This document shows positions 56,733 through 63,804 of a stretch of DNA of 64,000 nt, piece after piece. Source of the DNA: JAHEFU01 sp041395205 (GTDB taxonomy: Bacteria; 4484-113; JAFGCY01); the NCBI GenBank assembly GCA_041395205.1, contig JAWLAZ010000001.1, positions 744,001-808,000 on the forward strand, given 5' to 3'. Every line of letters begins with the position of its first letter. The first letter of the stretch is position 1. Under the pieces are notes generated by a model. The model was not told the origin of the DNA. It made no database searches and saw nothing but the letters and a program-made list of their open reading frames with translations. The position numbers were made by a program, and so were the translations under genes.

Positions 56733-57247
56733 TCAGGCTGATTCTCATTCTGATTCTGCCAACCATATTACTACTCTGCTCCAGTTGTTCCTCCAGTGTG
56801 CCCATGCAGGACTACCAGGTCCCCTATGTCGCCGAACTGGACGTATATCGCTATTCCAATCTTCTGCCGGGACAGACGGCGGTGCTGCGCTACCGCATTG
56901 CCTACGAAACCATTAGCCTGCCGTCAGGCAGTGAATCCGGCAACACTGCTGTCCCGTTGCATGTGACCGGTTCAGCCGGAGAGATCGTTCCGATGCTGCA
57001 GGGATTTGCCGCCTGGAGTGGCAACATACCTGATTACGATGAGACAGCCAATGCGTGGCTGGAACATGGCGATTCCGCCGCATCCATTGCTGGCCACCCG
57101 GCGTACAGGGAGCCATACCTGTATATGCTGTACCGCGCCCCGAGGAATGAGCAGGATGTGAATGTCACCCTGCATCTGGGTAGCAATGGCGGGCCAGGCA
57201 ACCGTACCTACTCACATGAATTCAGGGTGCACTGGCCACGTGACTAA
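56729..57247 (+). CDS. Lipoprotein, paralogue 3 of a four-gene array
   Basis: A 172-residue protein with lipobox LCSSC (MIRLILILILPTILLLCSSC). Family motifs: LPGQTAVLRYRIAYETISLP, SAGEIVPMLQGFAAWSG, YLYMLYRAPRNEQDVNVTLH, and a C-terminal NGGPGNRTYSHEFRVHWP. It is most similar to paralogue 4 (shared QYQVP/DYQVP start and GGPGNR end). ATGA overlap with paralogue 2. Confidence 0.72.
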   Translation: MIRLILILILPTILLLCSSCSSSVPMQDYQVPYVAELDVYRYSNLLPGQTAVLRYRIAYETISLPSGSESGNTAVPLHVTGSAGEIVPMLQGFAAWSGNIPDYDETANAWLEHGDSAASIAGHPAYREPYLYMLYRAPRNEQDVNVTLHLGSNGGPGNRTYSHEFRVHWPRD

Positions 57248-57305
57248 GGTATTGCCAATCTTGTTCTGCTGGGTGTTTCCGGATCATTGACGGCCAGCAA
57301 GGTGG

Positions 57306-57311
57306 TATAAC
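57306..57311 (+). promoter_or_regulatory. -10 box TATAAC 6 nt before a GTG (leaderless pattern)
   Basis: TATAAC, CCATTC, GTG 57318. Paralogue 4 of the lipoprotein array thus has its own promoter. Confidence 0.45.
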
Positions 57312-57317
57312 CCATTC

Positions 57318-57860
57318 GTGGTGAGTAAGTTGATTATTGGAACATGTACAGGTTTTCCGGCGCTGGTGTTGCTGTTGGTAGTGCCCCTGCTCTGCGCCGG
57401 CTGCTCATCCGGCGTGCCTTCGGTGGAGTACCAGGTGCCGGTTGTCAGGGAGATGGAGGTCTTCCATGAGCCGCTGATCCCCGGCTACACCGCACTGGTG
57501 CGCTACCGCATCGGCATGGAGAAAGTCAGCATCCCGCTTGGCACGGACTTCACGAATACCGCTCGTCCGCTGGAGGCGACGGTCTCCGAAGGGGAGATCG
57601 TACCCCTGCTGCCGGCGGTCTACGATGGCAACGGCGATGCGCCGGACTTCGCTGCGGCGCAGGCCGCCTGGCAGGCGCTCGGTACGGTCACGGCCTCCGG
57701 CACGGAGCACCCGGCCTACCAATCACCCTTCATCTGGTTCCTGTATCGCGCACCGACGCATGTGCAGAACGTGCGCATCGAGCTCAACCTCGGCAATGAC
57801 GGCGGCCCCGGCAACCGCATCCACTCCGACAACATCCTCGTGCAGTGGCCGTATGACTGA
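57318..57860 (+). CDS. Lipoprotein, paralogue 4 of a four-gene array
   Basis: A 180-residue protein with lipobox LLCAGC at residues about 25-30. Family motifs: IPGYTALVRYRIGMEKVSIP, SEGEIVPLLPAVYDGNGDAP, PFIWFLYRAPTHVQNVRIEL and GGPGNRIHSDNILVQWP. GTG 57318 is set by a TATAAC box six nt upstream. GC content is higher than in paralogues 1-3. The tandem arrangement points to duplication and divergence. Confidence 0.72.
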   Translation: MVSKLIIGTCTGFPALVLLLVVPLLCAGCSSGVPSVEYQVPVVREMEVFHEPLIPGYTALVRYRIGMEKVSIPLGTDFTNTARPLEATVSEGEIVPLLPAVYDGNGDAPDFAAAQAAWQALGTVTASGTEHPAYQSPFIWFLYRAPTHVQNVRIELNLGNDGGPGNRIHSDNILVQWPYD

Positions 57861-57925
57861 GTACCGAATAGATATTCACAATATTCAGGGGGAGATTTCC
57901 TTGAATCTTCAACGCTTATGCTGTA

Positions 57926-58294
57926 ATGTCTGGAAAACTCGCCGCATCTCGGAATAAGTTCAATGGAGCAGGATTCTTGAAGACTGAGAATAAGGATCAA
58001 GTTGACACTGCACCGATTGTCATAACGGAGTTCACCGGACCGGCAGGCAATCTGCTGATTGTCAGTCCGCCACTGAAAATCCTGCCCGTTCATCTGGCGG
58101 ATGATGGAATTCTGCTTGCAGAATATGAACCGCTTGGGATTGCCGTCGGTGCGGCAAGCCGTGAGGAGCTGGTGCTCGAGGTCCGGGAATACCTGGAAAA
58201 TCTCTGGGTGGCATATGTCGTGGAACCGGCAGACAAACTGACAACCGGCGCAGTTCAGCTGCGCAACAGCTTGCTGGAACTGGTCAGGCAGTAA
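57926..58294 (+). CDS. Probable antitoxin partner of the following HicA-like gene
   Basis: Up to 122 residues from ATG 57926; TTG 57976, after GGAGCAGG, is an alternative start. The core (IVSPPLKILPVHLADDGILL, YEPLGIAVGAASREELVLEV, REYLENLWVAYVVEPADKL) resembles the strand-helix layout of HicB-type antitoxins, where a substrate-like fold is followed by an EELxxEVxEYLxxLW helix. It ends 1 nt before the next gene, so the two are coupled. Antitoxin role is inferred from partner and layout. Confidence 0.6.
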   Translation: MSGKLAASRNKFNGAGFLKTENKDQVDTAPIVITEFTGPAGNLLIVSPPLKILPVHLADDGILLAEYEPLGIAVGAASREELVLEVREYLENLWVAYVVEPADKLTTGAVQLRNSLLELVRQ

Positions 58295-58295
58295 G

Positions 58296-58580
58296 GTGCC
58301 GAAAGCAAGGCGCGCGGTTGAGGCCGGTCTGGCAAACAAGGGATTTGTCAGGCGGCCCGGTGACCACAACTTCTTCGTGTATTTCACCAGGGATGGACGG
58401 CAGACTGCCATCACGACTAAGGCCAGTCATGGTAGCAAGCGAAAGGACATCCATGATGGACTGCTTGCGGCAATGGGCAGGCAATGCAGGCTGAGCCGCC
58501 AGGAATTTCTCGACCTGGTCGACTGCCCGCTATCACAGGAGCAGTATGAGGACCTGCTCATGGGACGTGGAAACTTCTAG
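58296..58580 (+). CDS. HicA-like putative RNase toxin, atypical family
   Basis: A 94-residue protein. GLANKGFVRRPGDHNFFVYF, TRDGRQTAITTKASHGSKRK and DIHDGLLAAMGRQ resemble the HicA core (KGF, basic patch, a strand bearing His, and a second His loop). It continues with an extra C-terminal module LSRQEFLDLVDCPLSQEQYE. I know this pattern from uncharacterised HicA-like proteins across bacteria and archaea. The His in GDHNFF would match the catalytic His of HicA (GSHYLV at 33043-33285). GTG 58296 starts 1 nt after the partner gene. Confidence 0.6.
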   Translation: MPKARRAVEAGLANKGFVRRPGDHNFFVYFTRDGRQTAITTKASHGSKRKDIHDGLLAAMGRQCRLSRQEFLDLVDCPLSQEQYEDLLMGRGNF

Positions 58581-58609
58581 GCAGGCTACTGCAATGCATG
58601 CAAGACCCC

Positions 58610-59377
58610 TCACCGCCTTTGCAGCACCAGCACAGGTATCCGGTGCGGGATTGACAACTCGCCCGGGAACTTCGCGGCCAGCATCTCCGCCAGTTCATTG
58701 TCAAACTCAGCCTTCTGCTCATCTGACAATACGCCGCTGGCCCCCATCCCGGCGCAGGCGAACATCCGCCGCCGCCACTGCTCATGTGTGAATGCCACAG
58801 GCGTGTCGAACAGGAAGCCCTGGATCTCCCAGCAGTTGTCAGCGGTGAAGCGCTTCAGCGCGCCGTCGAAGCCGCCGAGCTTCGAGTGGTAGGGCCAGGC
58901 CGGGTTGTATTTCAGGATCAGCTCTTCCGTGGTCGCGCAGGCCGTGCCCGGCAGCGGCAGCCAGTAGTACCACAACGTGACGAGCTCCCCACCGTCACGC
59001 AGGATGCGCTGCACCTCCGCCGTCGCCGCGTCGTGCTCGAACCAGTGCCAGCAGGCCGCCGCCGTGACGACGTCGAAACTGGCATCGGGAAAGAACGTCT
59101 CCTCCGCGCTGGCAACGACGTAGTCCAGGCTTACTCCGGCCTCGCGGTCCAGGCGGTTGGCCTGCTCGATCAGCTCATGCGAAACGTCAAGCCCCGTCAC
59201 ATCCGCGCCGCGCCGCGCCAGCTCGCGTGCGAACAGCCCGGTGCCGCAGCCGAGGTCGAGGATCTTCTGCCCGCTGCCACCGATGCGGTAGCGCTCCAGC
59301 ATGTCGTAGAGTTTCGCCGGGTAGCCGGGGCGAAAGGCCGCGTAGTCCTCTGCATGGGTGCCGAAGTTGACAGTCAC
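58610..59377 (-). CDS. Class I SAM-dependent methyltransferase (UbiE/TAM-like)
   Basis: A 255-residue methyltransferase starting at GTG 59377 (TAAGCT exactly 6 nt upstream). FGTHAEDYAAFRPGYPAKLY at the N-terminus is the pattern of the trans-aconitate/UbiE-like group. Motif I is ILDLGCGTGLFARELARRGA, then VTGLDVSHELIEQA. Motif II region: FDVVTAAACWHWFEHDAATA. Substrate unknown. Confidence 0.85.
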   Translation of the reverse strand: MTVNFGTHAEDYAAFRPGYPAKLYDMLERYRIGGSGQKILDLGCGTGLFARELARRGADVTGLDVSHELIEQANRLDREAGVSLDYVVASAEETFFPDASFDVVTAAACWHWFEHDAATAEVQRILRDGGELVTLWYYWLPLPGTACATTEELILKYNPAWPYHSKLGGFDGALKRFTADNCWEIQGFLFDTPVAFTHEQWRRRMFACAGMGASGVLSDEQKAEFDNELAEMLAAKFPGELSIPHRIPVLVLQRR

Positions 59378-59383
59378 CCAATC

Positions 59384-59389
59384 AGCTTA
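59384..59389 (-). promoter_or_regulatory. -10-like box TAAGCT 6 nt before a GTG (leaderless pattern)
   Basis: Minus strand TAAGCT, GATTGG, GTG (start 59377). Confidence 0.45.
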
Positions 59390-59417
59390 GCCGATGCCCC
59401 CGTGCCTGCCCCGTGGA

Positions 59418-60008
59418 TTACCTGTCCTCGGGCAGCTTCCAGCGCTCGGCGGCCTGCTCGGCATCAGTGTTCTCCTCCACCGGCTGCACCAGCATCTCCG
59501 CCGGCAGGGCGTTGACACTGATCGCGCTGAGCACCTTCTCGGCATCCACCCCGCCCGGCAGCACTGTCCAGTCCGTGCGCTTCGCCTCCGGCACCGGGCG
59601 CAGGCCGTAGCCGACGATCACGAGGTCGGGCTCGTTGCCATTCATCGAAACACGGTGCAGCGAGATATCACCCGGCTGCGGGTTGGCGCCATTCGTGAGG
59701 ATCTGCGTGGGCTCCCCGCTGTAGGGATTCGTGGGCGGGTTGAGCATGATGCTGTACTCGCTGAGCTGCTCGAAGCGCTCCGGGTATTCACCGAAGCGCT
59801 CGCGGTATTCGACTGCTGCGCGGGCAATCTCGAGCATGTTCCGCTGCACCAGGTGCTCATTGGCGGAGACATTCCACCAGCCATTGAGCCAGCCGATCAG
59901 CATCGTGAACAGTGCGATCGCCGCGAGCAGTGGGATGCAGCTCAGGGGGCTGACCTGCTTCGGTCCCTCGCTGCTCTCCGCCGCGCTATGTTCAGTCTGC
60001 TTGCTCAT
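59418..60008 (-). CDS. Membrane-anchored pseudopilin-like protein
   Basis: A 196-residue protein with a polar N-terminus and one membrane helix (residues about 24-46, CIPLLAAIALFTMLIGWLNG). A helix (NMLEIARAAVEYRERFGEYP) and a small domain with NPPTNPYSGEPTQILTNGAN and PQPGDISLHRVSMNG follow. In type II secretion pseudopilins (GspG), a long N-terminal helix runs into a domain with a similar NPYxGxP turn. The standard prepilin cleavage motif is not seen. The Glu-rich C-terminus is probably flexible. TAAGCT lies 9 nt before the ATG. Confidence 0.55.
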   Translation of the reverse strand: MSKQTEHSAAESSEGPKQVSPLSCIPLLAAIALFTMLIGWLNGWWNVSANEHLVQRNMLEIARAAVEYRERFGEYPERFEQLSEYSIMLNPPTNPYSGEPTQILTNGANPQPGDISLHRVSMNGNEPDLVIVGYGLRPVPEAKRTDWTVLPGGVDAEKVLSAISVNALPAEMLVQPVEENTDAEQAAERWKLPEDR

Positions 60009-60069
60009 CCGCGCGATAGCTTAGCGGATGGCAATGGGAATGCGGATGGCCGGGCAGGGAGCGACGCGG

Positions 60070-60097
60070 AAAGCGTGAAGCGTGAAGCGTAAAGCGT
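60070..60097 (+). repeat. Heptamer array (GAAGCGT)4
   Basis: AAAGCGT, GAAGCGT, GAAGCGT, AAAGCGT at strict 7-bp spacing. Confidence 0.85.
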
Positions 60098-60229
60098 AGG
60101 GAGCGAACATTAGCGGCGGCATGCTGCCGCCTGATCTTCTAATTGCATGCGGTCTCGATGCGGCTTGAGAGGAAGCCCCTGGGCGCGCATGCGCGCGATT
60201 CACACCCGGCTCGCCGGAGTGTTTTATTG

Positions 60230-60253
60230 ACGCAGAGACGCAGAGGCGCAGAG
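60230..60253 (-). repeat. Octamer tandem array, inverted copy
   Basis: ACGCAGAG, ACGCAGAG, GCGCAGAG then AATTCAAG; the reverse complement reads CTTGAATT followed by CTCTGCGC/CTCTGCGT units, as at 55568. Confidence 0.8.
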
Positions 60254-60342
60254 AATTCAAGTGTTCATCCCGAAGATCTGGAGTTGAAGCACTCCTGCAT
60301 TTGCAGCCAGGTTCATCAATCCTGGCCGCTTTTGAGAAAGAT

Positions 60343-60442
60343 CTCTGCGTCTCAGCGCCTATGCGCTGAAATAAACCATCTCGCTCAAGTTCTCATTCTG
60401 CTTCTGCTTCTGTTGAATCTCTGCGCCTTTGCGCCTCTACGT
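60343..60442 (+). repeat. Two degenerate octamer arrays with a hexamer run between
   Basis: CTCTGCGT, CTCAGCGC, CTATGCGC at 60343-60366; a 6-bp run (CTCATT, CTGCTT, CTGCTT) near 60392-60410; CTCTGCGC, CTTTGCGC, CTCTACGT at 60419-60442, again preceded by TTGAAT. Confidence 0.75.
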
Positions 60443-60603
60443 TAGTGAAAGCCGTCCATTCCCTTGTTATATAAGCTGATTAACTCTGATAATCTTAGTA
60501 ATTAACGCTCATATATGAAACATACCTGCACGATTTCTGGTATCACTAGCTGTGGCGGGGCAATCCCGCCCGAGGCATTTCATCTCAGACATGGAGGCGG
60601 GGC

Positions 60604-63054
60604 ATGAAATTCGACAAACTGACACAGAAGGCGCGGGAGTCGTTGGAGCAGGCGCAGCAGGCGGCAGTGCAGCTGCACCAGAGCCAGCTCGACAGTGAGC
60701 ACCTGCTCTACGGCATCACCTACGTGGACGGCAGCATCATGCCCGGCGTATTCGCCGCCGCAGGCATCGACGAAGCCGATGCGAAGGCGCAGATCCGCCG
60801 GCTGGTGGAGCGCGGCCAGGTGCTGGATGACAACGCCGCTGGCAACACAGCGCAGATCTACCTGACCCCGGACGCGGCTGACATCCTGAAGCAGGCCGAG
60901 GACGAGATGCAGCAGATGGGTGACCGCTACGCCGGCACCGAGCACATCCTCCTGGCAATGATCACGCTCAGGCGCGGTCCGGCGGCTGCCCTGCTCGCGA
61001 AGCTCGGTCTGACGCGCGAAGCCGTCTACATGGCGCTCAAGGAGCTGCGTGGCAACCGCCGGCTCGACTCTGAAAGCGGCGAGGAGCAGTACCAGACGCT
61101 GGAGAAATACACCATCGACCTCACCGAGCGTGCGCGCCAGGGCAGGATCGACCCGATCATCGGCCGCGATGTGGAAATCCGCCGCACCGTCGAGATCCTT
61201 TCGCGCCGCTCCAAGAACAACCCGGTGCTGATCGGCGAACCCGGCGTCGGCAAGACTGCCATCGCCGAGGGCCTCGCGCTGCTGGTCGCAGAGGGCAATG
61301 TGCCCGAGCTGATGCGTGACAAGAAAGTGCTCACACTCGACATGGGCGCGCTCGTGGCCGGCAGCAAGTTCCGTGGCGAATTCGAGGAGCGCCTCAAGGC
61401 CGTGCTCGACGAGGTCAAGGCCGCGCGGCGCGGGATCATCCTCTTCATTGACGAGCTGCACACCATCGTCGGCGCCGGTGCCGCCGAGGGCAGCATGGAT
61501 GCCTCGAACCTGCTGAAGCCTGCCCTGGCGCGGGGTGAGCTGCAGTGCATCGGTGCCACGACCATCCGCGAGTACCGCAGGTACATCGAGAAGGATGCCG
61601 CGCTCGAGCGCCGCTTCCAGCCGATCTTCGTGGATGAGCCGACGCCCGAGCAGGCCGTTGCCATTCTGCAGGGACTGCGGAAGAAGTATGAGGAGCACCA
61701 CGGCATCGGGATCAGTGACGCGGCGATCGAGGCAGCTGTCAGGCTCAGCGTGCGCTACATCAGCGGACGCTTCCTGCCGGACAAGGCGATCGATGTGATC
61801 GACGAGGCCGCCAGCCATGTGCGGATTGACAACATGGGCGCCGCCGGTGAGCTGCGCCGCATGGAGGACGGGCTGGACCGGCTGCGCGCCGATGAGCAGG
61901 AGGCCTACCTCGCTGAGGACTACGAGCGCAGTGCGCGTTGCCATCAGCAGGTGCTGGAGCTTGAGGCGCAGGCTCAGGCCGAGCGCGAACGTCTCGCCGC
62001 CGAGGAGCATGGAGCCGTGCTCACGCCGCGCGATGTGGCAACGGTGGTCTCACGCTGGAGCGGCGTGCCGCTGGAGAGCATGTCCACGGAGGAGGCCAGT
62101 GCCTACCTGCAGCTCGAGGCCCGCCTGCATGAGCAACTGATCGGCCAGGACCCGGCGGTGCAGGCCATCGCCGAGACCGTGCGCCGCAACAAGGCGGGGC
62201 TGACGGAACCCGGCCGCCCGATCGGCAGCTTCATGTTCTGCGGCCCGACCGGCGTCGGCAAGACCGAGATGGTCAAGGTGCTGGCCGAGGAGCTGTTCAG
62301 CTCGCGCGAGGCGATTGTCAGGATCGACATGGGTGAGTACACCGAGAAGTTCTCGGTGACGCGCCTGATCGGCAGCCCGCCAGGCTATGTCGGCTACGAG
62401 GAGGGCGGCCAGCTCACGGAAGCCGTGCGCCGCCGGCCCTACAGCATCGTGCTGCTCGACGAGATCGAGAAGGCGCACCCGGACGTGCTGAACGTGCTCC
62501 TGCAGCTGCTTGACGACGGCCGCCTGACCGACAGCAAGGGCGTGACCGTGAACTTTGCCAACACGATCGTGGTGATGACGAGCAACATCGCGGCACATGA
62601 GATCGCGGACTTCACCGACAACCGCACGGAGTCCGAGCTGGAGGCAGCCTGGCCCGAGTTGTCAAAGCGTGTGCTCGATGAGCTGCGTCGGCACTTCAAG
62701 CCGGAGTTCGTCAACCGCATCGATGAGGTGGTGGTGTTCCACACCCTGACCCGCGAGCAGGTGAAGCGGATCGCCCGCCTGCAGCTCAGGGGCACCGAGG
62801 AGCGCCTTTCCGAGAAAGGTATCACGCTCCGGCTCACCGATGCCGCCTGGGACCTGCTGGCCGAGGCCGGCTACGACCGGGCCTTCGGCGCGCGTCCGAT
62901 GCGCCGCGCCATCGCCCGGCTGATCGTCAACCCGCTCAGTTCGCTGCTGATCGCGAACGAGCTGCCGGAGGGCAGCGTGGTCCAGCTCGACGATGACGGC
63001 CTAGGTGGCCTGGCACTGAGCACAATCAGTGCCGGAACTGCGGTGGGAGCCTAG
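60604..63054 (+). CDS. Clp/Hsp100 AAA+ ATPase (ClpC/ClpB family)
   Basis: An 816-residue unfoldase with two AAA+ domains. Clp N-terminal repeats lie in residues 1-145 (FDKLTQKARESLEQAQQAAV, GTEHILLAMI). The first ATPase has LIGEPGVGKTAIAEGLALLV and GIILFIDELHTIVGAG. The second has FCGPTGVGKTEMVKVLAEEL, IVLLDEIEKAHPDVLNVLLQ and a C-terminal GYDRAFGARPMRRAIARLI. The middle domain (about residues 410-470) is short, as in ClpC, not the long ClpB propeller. However, I cannot find the GF tripeptide loop that docks ClpP after the VVMTSNIAAHEIADF segment. So protease partner or disaggregase role is undecided. GGAGG lies 6 nt before ATG 60604. Confidence 0.9.
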   Translation: MKFDKLTQKARESLEQAQQAAVQLHQSQLDSEHLLYGITYVDGSIMPGVFAAAGIDEADAKAQIRRLVERGQVLDDNAAGNTAQIYLTPDAADILKQAEDEMQQMGDRYAGTEHILLAMITLRRGPAAALLAKLGLTREAVYMALKELRGNRRLDSESGEEQYQTLEKYTIDLTERARQGRIDPIIGRDVEIRRTVEILSRRSKNNPVLIGEPGVGKTAIAEGLALLVAEGNVPELMRDKKVLTLDMGALVAGSKFRGEFEERLKAVLDEVKAARRGIILFIDELHTIVGAGAAEGSMDASNLLKPALARGELQCIGATTIREYRRYIEKDAALERRFQPIFVDEPTPEQAVAILQGLRKKYEEHHGIGISDAAIEAAVRLSVRYISGRFLPDKAIDVIDEAASHVRIDNMGAAGELRRMEDGLDRLRADEQEAYLAEDYERSARCHQQVLELEAQAQAERERLAAEEHGAVLTPRDVATVVSRWSGVPLESMSTEEASAYLQLEARLHEQLIGQDPAVQAIAETVRRNKAGLTEPGRPIGSFMFCGPTGVGKTEMVKVLAEELFSSREAIVRIDMGEYTEKFSVTRLIGSPPGYVGYEEGGQLTEAVRRRPYSIVLLDEIEKAHPDVLNVLLQLLDDGRLTDSKGVTVNFANTIVVMTSNIAAHEIADFTDNRTESELEAAWPELSKRVLDELRRHFKPEFVNRIDEVVVFHTLTREQVKRIARLQLRGTEERLSEKGITLRLTDAAWDLLAEAGYDRAFGARPMRRAIARLIVNPLSSLLIANELPEGSVVQLDDDGLGGLALSTISAGTAVGA

Positions 63055-63076
63055 CTCGACAGCAGGAAACAGATGA

Positions 63077-63115
63077 CCAGCCGGGTCAGTTGCATGTCGC
63101 AGCTGGCCCGGCTGG
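63077..63115 (+). terminator. Hairpin after clp, probable terminator
   Basis: CCAGCCGGG (63077-63085) pairs perfectly with CCCGGCTGG (63107-63115); a weak T-rich stretch (ATTCATTGGTCATTTTC) follows and overlaps the end of the convergent gene. Confidence 0.6.
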
Positions 63116-63117
63116 AT

Positions 63118-63804
63118 TCATTGGTCATTTTCTGGGAACCCCCAACTCAACCATTCTAAATAATCGTCTCTTAGTACACTCGCAGTATCTAATATTGCTA
63201 CTGCTTCAGAATGTGAAACCTTGTAGCCATGAATTGCAGCATTGCACATTTGTAACACATTGCGAGCCAATTCCCATTGGTTCTCCGTTATAGCTGCATT
63301 GTTGAACAAAATATCCAGTAGTTTTGTTATTGGAGTTCTCAAGCTTACATTGAGTTTACGACCATCACTGAGTGTATATCCTTTGACAAGATTTCTGATT
63401 TGGGTTTCTAATTCCATTCGAATCCCAGCGAGTGCTAGGTTAGCGTCTTGAACCGCCAGGTCATAATATCGATCTAAATTCAATCCACTAGGTGAAGGAT
63501 CTAAGCCTCGCTCTAACATTTTTAGATTCGCATCGGTAAGTGGAATGACTGCATTTTCTTCCTGATTTTTTATTGATGGTGCATTCTCGACCTTTTCTGA
63601 CAGTGCTTTTGTTTCTTCAATCTTCTCTGAAAAATTAAATGATACACCGCCCGGGAATTCAGCTTTTGTCATTCTAGGGAGAATGTTCCTAATTTCTTTC
63701 TTGTAAGTTAGAAAAACTGCAGCGATAGTAGAGGGCCAGATAAGTACCTTCAGATACTCTAGAATAATCATATACAATGGAAGAACTTTGTCAGGTTCAG
63801 GCAT
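63118..63804 (-). CDS. AT-rich membrane protein with a HEPN/DUF4145-like C-terminal region
   Basis: A 228-residue protein. I start at ATG 63804, with AGGAGA 4 nt upstream, rather than the longer frame to 63912. One membrane helix near the N-terminus (YMIILEYLKVLIWPSTIAAV) is followed by a basic stretch and a charged linker (SEKIEETKALSEKVENAPSI). The helical C-terminal region (ALAGIRMELETQIRNLVKGY, WELARNVLQMCNAAIHGYKV) resembles DUF4145/HEPN-type domains, which have an N/RN...A-x-HG motif. Composition is much more AT-rich than clp next to it, pointing to acquisition. Possibly a defence-type or envelope-stress RNase module; function not assignable. Confidence 0.6.
   Translation of the reverse strand: MPEPDKVLPLYMIILEYLKVLIWPSTIAAVFLTYKKEIRNILPRMTKAEFPGGVSFNFSEKIEETKALSEKVENAPSIKNQEENAVIPLTDANLKMLERGLDPSPSGLNLDRYYDLAVQDANLALAGIRMELETQIRNLVKGYTLSDGRKLNVSLRTPITKLLDILFNNAAITENQWELARNVLQMCNAAIHGYKVSHSEAVAILDTASVLRDDYLEWLSWGFPENDQ

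Larger units (their letters stand above)
60009..60603. other. Long gap with tandem arrays upstream of clp
   Basis: About 595 nt holding one heptamer array, three octamer arrays and a hexamer run (listed separately). An AT-rich stretch (60465-60530) follows that should contain the clp promoter, and a GGCGGG-GCAAT-CCCGCC hairpin sits in the leader. No convincing gene; no CIRCE element or clear sigma-32 promoter seen. Confidence 0.55.

Noticed and set aside
60470..60600. CIRCE (HrcA) operator or sigma-32 promoter before clp
   Set aside because: Neither TTAGCACTC-N9-GAGTGCTAA nor a good CTTGAA/CCCCAT pair is present.
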